The notes under the pieces: model-generated
Seen by the model: only the letters and a program-made list of their open reading frames with translations
Told to the model about the DNA's origin: nothing
Database searches by the model: none
In this document: one piece after another, positions 62,442-64,000 of the stretch
Layout of the letters: each line of letters begins with the position of its first letter
Numbering within the stretch: position 1 is the first letter of the stretch
NCBI RefSeq assembly: GCF_015732285.1
Contig: NZ_WIQU01000054.1
Coordinates: forward strand, 1-64,000
Origin: Pectinatus frisingensis
GTDB taxonomy: Bacteria; Bacillota; Negativicutes; Selenomonadales; Selenomonadaceae
Reading direction: 5' to 3'
Length of the DNA stretch: 64,000 nucleotides
Made by a program: the position numbers and the translations under genes

Positions 62442-62470
62442 ATTCTAATATATACTTGTTGTTTGGTCAA
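62442..62470 (-). promoter_or_regulatory. Sigma-A promoter of glmS
   Basis: Minus strand TTGACC, 17-base spacer, TAGAAT, about 115 bases before the ribozyme cleavage site. Confidence 0.65.
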
Positions 62471-62514
62471 GTGATTTATTATGATTATAATTAGCAGGTG
62501 CGGTTAATATAAGC

Positions 62515-63837
62515 TTAATCACAATTACCGGTTTCTTCGCAAAATAATACTTTTTCACCATTGAGGATTTTATTTGTAGTCCTTACGGCGCACATTTTAC
62601 CGCACATAGAACATGTATGGCGTTCTGCCGGAGGTGTGCTTTCATAATATTGACGGGCTTTTTGGGGATCAATAGCTTCTTTGAACATACCTTCCCAGTC
62701 AAGCTTATGCCTGGCATCAGCCATGCGATTATCCTGATCGCGGGCACTCGGAAGTTTTTTTGCAATGTCAGCGGCATGAGCAGCAATTTTGGCAGCTATA
62801 ATACCATCACGGACATCGTTTAAGTCGGGCAGGCGCAAATGTTCAGCGGGGGTAACATAGCAAAGGAAATTAGCCCCATTGGCTGCGGCAATGGCACCGC
62901 CGATGGCTGAAGTAATGTGGTCATAACCAGGAGCAATATCTGTGACCAGTGGACCTAAGACATAAAATGGTGCGTTATGACAGAGCCTTTTCTGCAATTT
63001 CATATTAGCAGCTATTTCATCCATAGCCATGTGGCCTGGACCTTCCACCAGGACTTGGACATCGGCTTTCCAGGCACGTTCTGTAAGATAACCGATTTCA
63101 ATTAATTCACCAATTTGTCCTGCATCGGTAGCATCATCAAGGCAGCCAGGGCGCAATGAATCACCTATTGATATGGTAACATCGTGGTCACGTAAAATTT
63201 CTAATACATCATCATAATGTTCGAAGAAAGGATTTTCATTGCCGGTCATTTCCATCCAGGCAAACAGCAGTGAACCACCACGTGAAACAATATTCATGCG
63301 GCGCCCGCTGCGCTTGAATGCTTCCAATGCCCGACGATTGATTCCAGCGTGAATAGTCATGAAATCAACACCTTCTTTAGCATGGGCTTCTATGACGTGT
63401 AAAAAATCGTCAGATGTCATTTTGAGTAAGTCTTTTTCTAAATAACCAATGGCGTCATACATAGGAACTGTACCAATCATTGCTGGAGAATAGTCGATTA
63501 ATTTTTGGCGGAATTCATGTGTTTTGCCATAATTGGATAAATCCATTATGGATTCGGCACCCATGTCAACAGCCATTTTTACTTTGTCCATTTCCAAGTC
63601 GTAATTTTTAGCGTCACCGGATACTCCGAGATTAACATTGATCTTTGTTTTTAATCCATCTCCGATACCTTCGGCTGATAATGATTGATGGTGGATGTTA
63701 GCCGGAATGGCGATGACACCATGGGAAACACGTTCTCTTATCCATTCAGGTGAGCGGTTTTCTTTTTTTGCAACTAGCGAAATTTGTTCTGTTATAATGT
63801 TTCTCCTGGCGGCTTCTAACTGCGTTTTGTAATTCAT
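62515..63837 (-). CDS. thiC: Phosphomethylpyrimidine synthase
   Basis: Radical SAM enzyme that rearranges AIR to HMP phosphate in thiamine synthesis. The 440-residue protein has [11 protein letters not shown] near the start, [54 protein letters not shown] and the C-terminal cluster motif C-x2-C-x4-C as CSMCGKMC...(Cys pattern CSMCGKMCA). It lies directly downstream of a TPP riboswitch. No other thi gene is visible in the window. Confidence 0.96.
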   Translation of the reverse strand: MNYKTQLEAARRNIITEQISLVAKKENRSPEWIRERVSHGVIAIPANIHHQSLSAEGIGDGLKTKINVNLGVSGDAKNYDLEMDKVKMAVDMGAESIMDLSNYGKTHEFRQKLIDYSPAMIGTVPMYDAIGYLEKDLLKMTSDDFLHVIEAHAKEGVDFMTIHAGINRRALEAFKRSGRRMNIVSRGGSLLFAWMEMTGNENPFFEHYDDVLEILRDHDVTISIGDSLRPGCLDDATDAGQIGELIEIGYLTERAWKADVQVLVEGPGHMAMDEIAANMKLQKRLCHNAPFYVLGPLVTDIAPGYDHITSAIGGAIAAANGANFLCYVTPAEHLRLPDLNDVRDGIIAAKIAAHAADIAKKLPSARDQDNRMADARHKLDWEGMFKEAIDPQKARQYYESTPPAERHTCSMCGKMCAVRTTNKILNGEKVLFCEETGNCD

Positions 63838-63893
63838 ATATGTCCTCTTTTCAAATTGTTATTTAATCCGGATAGGGAAAATGCGCTGAAATA

Positions 63894-63930
63894 TAAAAAA
63901 AACTACCTTCCTGTGGAGAAAAGCAGTTTT
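63894..63930 (-). terminator. Expression-platform terminator of the TPP riboswitch
   Basis: Minus strand AACTGC...GTAGTT hairpin with a CTCCACAGG loop, followed by eight T. It lies between the aptamer and thiC. Confidence 0.75.
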
Positions 63931-63935
63931 AAAAT

Positions 63936-64000
63936 CGTGGCATTGAGCTTCCCTACAATGGTATTAACCAACAGGTTCAAAGGGTTGGGCAATTGCCCTC
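63936..64000 (-). ncRNA. TPP (thi-box) riboswitch, cut by the window end
   Basis: The 3' half of the aptamer is clear on the minus strand: ACCCTTTGAACCTGTTGGTT, AATACCATTGTAGGGAA. The 5' CTGAGA element should lie beyond the right edge. Controls thiC by thiamine pyrophosphate. Confidence 0.9.

Overview
The window is chromosomal DNA from a low-GC, anaerobic Firmicute. Firmicute hallmarks seen directly are a Trp T-box leader, a glmS ribozyme, cobalamin and TPP riboswitches, AGGAGG-type ribosome binding sites with frequent TTG starts, and an NADH-linked [FeFe] hydrogenase with HydG and HydF. Gene content and protein style look most like the Negativicutes (Selenomonas/Pectinatus relatives); this is inference, since no rRNA is present. 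No tRNA, rRNA, prophage, intact insertion sequence or CRISPR array was seen.

Layout. 0-2.1 kb: a soluble chemotaxis-type receptor, then a scar of three decayed gene pieces (PrpR N-domain, 2-hydroxyacid dehydrogenase, MCP tail). 2.1-10.8 kb: housekeeping and metabolic genes (DUF3298 protein, threonine synthase, an Old Yellow Enzyme homologue, murA, M29 aminopeptidase, bioY-bioD-bioA). 11.1-13.0 kb: a decayed allantoate/ureidoglycine locus (pieces of allC and allE) around one intact 2-hydroxyacid dehydrogenase. 13.2-19.9 kb: a leftward operon joining an Nramp-fold transporter, the 5-oxoprolinase genes pxpA-pxpB-pxpC, accB, accC and a DUF1445 protein; this is the most interesting system in the window. 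20.0-27.3 kb: ahpC behind a near-perfect Fur/PerR-type operator, then hydC-hydB-hydA-hydG-hydF. 27.3-33.1 kb: nitroreductase/MerR pair, SDR, iron alcohol dehydrogenase, a cobalamin riboswitch in front of a broken gene, a small His/Pro-rich secreted protein, and an ArsR-NlpC/P60 pair. 33.1-40.0 kb: complete trp operon (trpE-G-D-CF-B-A) under a promoter and T-box. 40.1-53.8 kb: TauE-like permease, YbaK, pyrF, maf, a cobalamin-riboswitch-controlled PepSY membrane protein, pyrE, aminotransferase, tsaE-tsaB-rimI, lgt, a SpoIID-domain protein, queA and an aldo/keto reductase. 53.9-59.3 kb: mannitol operon mtlR-mtlA-mtlD. 59.5-64 kb: HAD phosphatase, glmS with its ribozyme, and thiC with a TPP riboswitch cut by the window end.

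How the parts work together. Carbon enters through the mannitol PTS; reducing power can leave as H2 through HydABC. The 13-20 kb operon can be read as import of an organic substrate, conversion of (D-)glutamate-type compounds to and from 5-oxoproline, and ATP- or carboxybiotin-linked ring opening. AccC + AccB + PxpB + PxpC together reproduce the four building blocks of urea carboxylase as separate subunits. Biotin transport and part of biotin synthesis lie a few kilobases away.

All functional calls come from reading motifs in the translated sequence; no database search was run.
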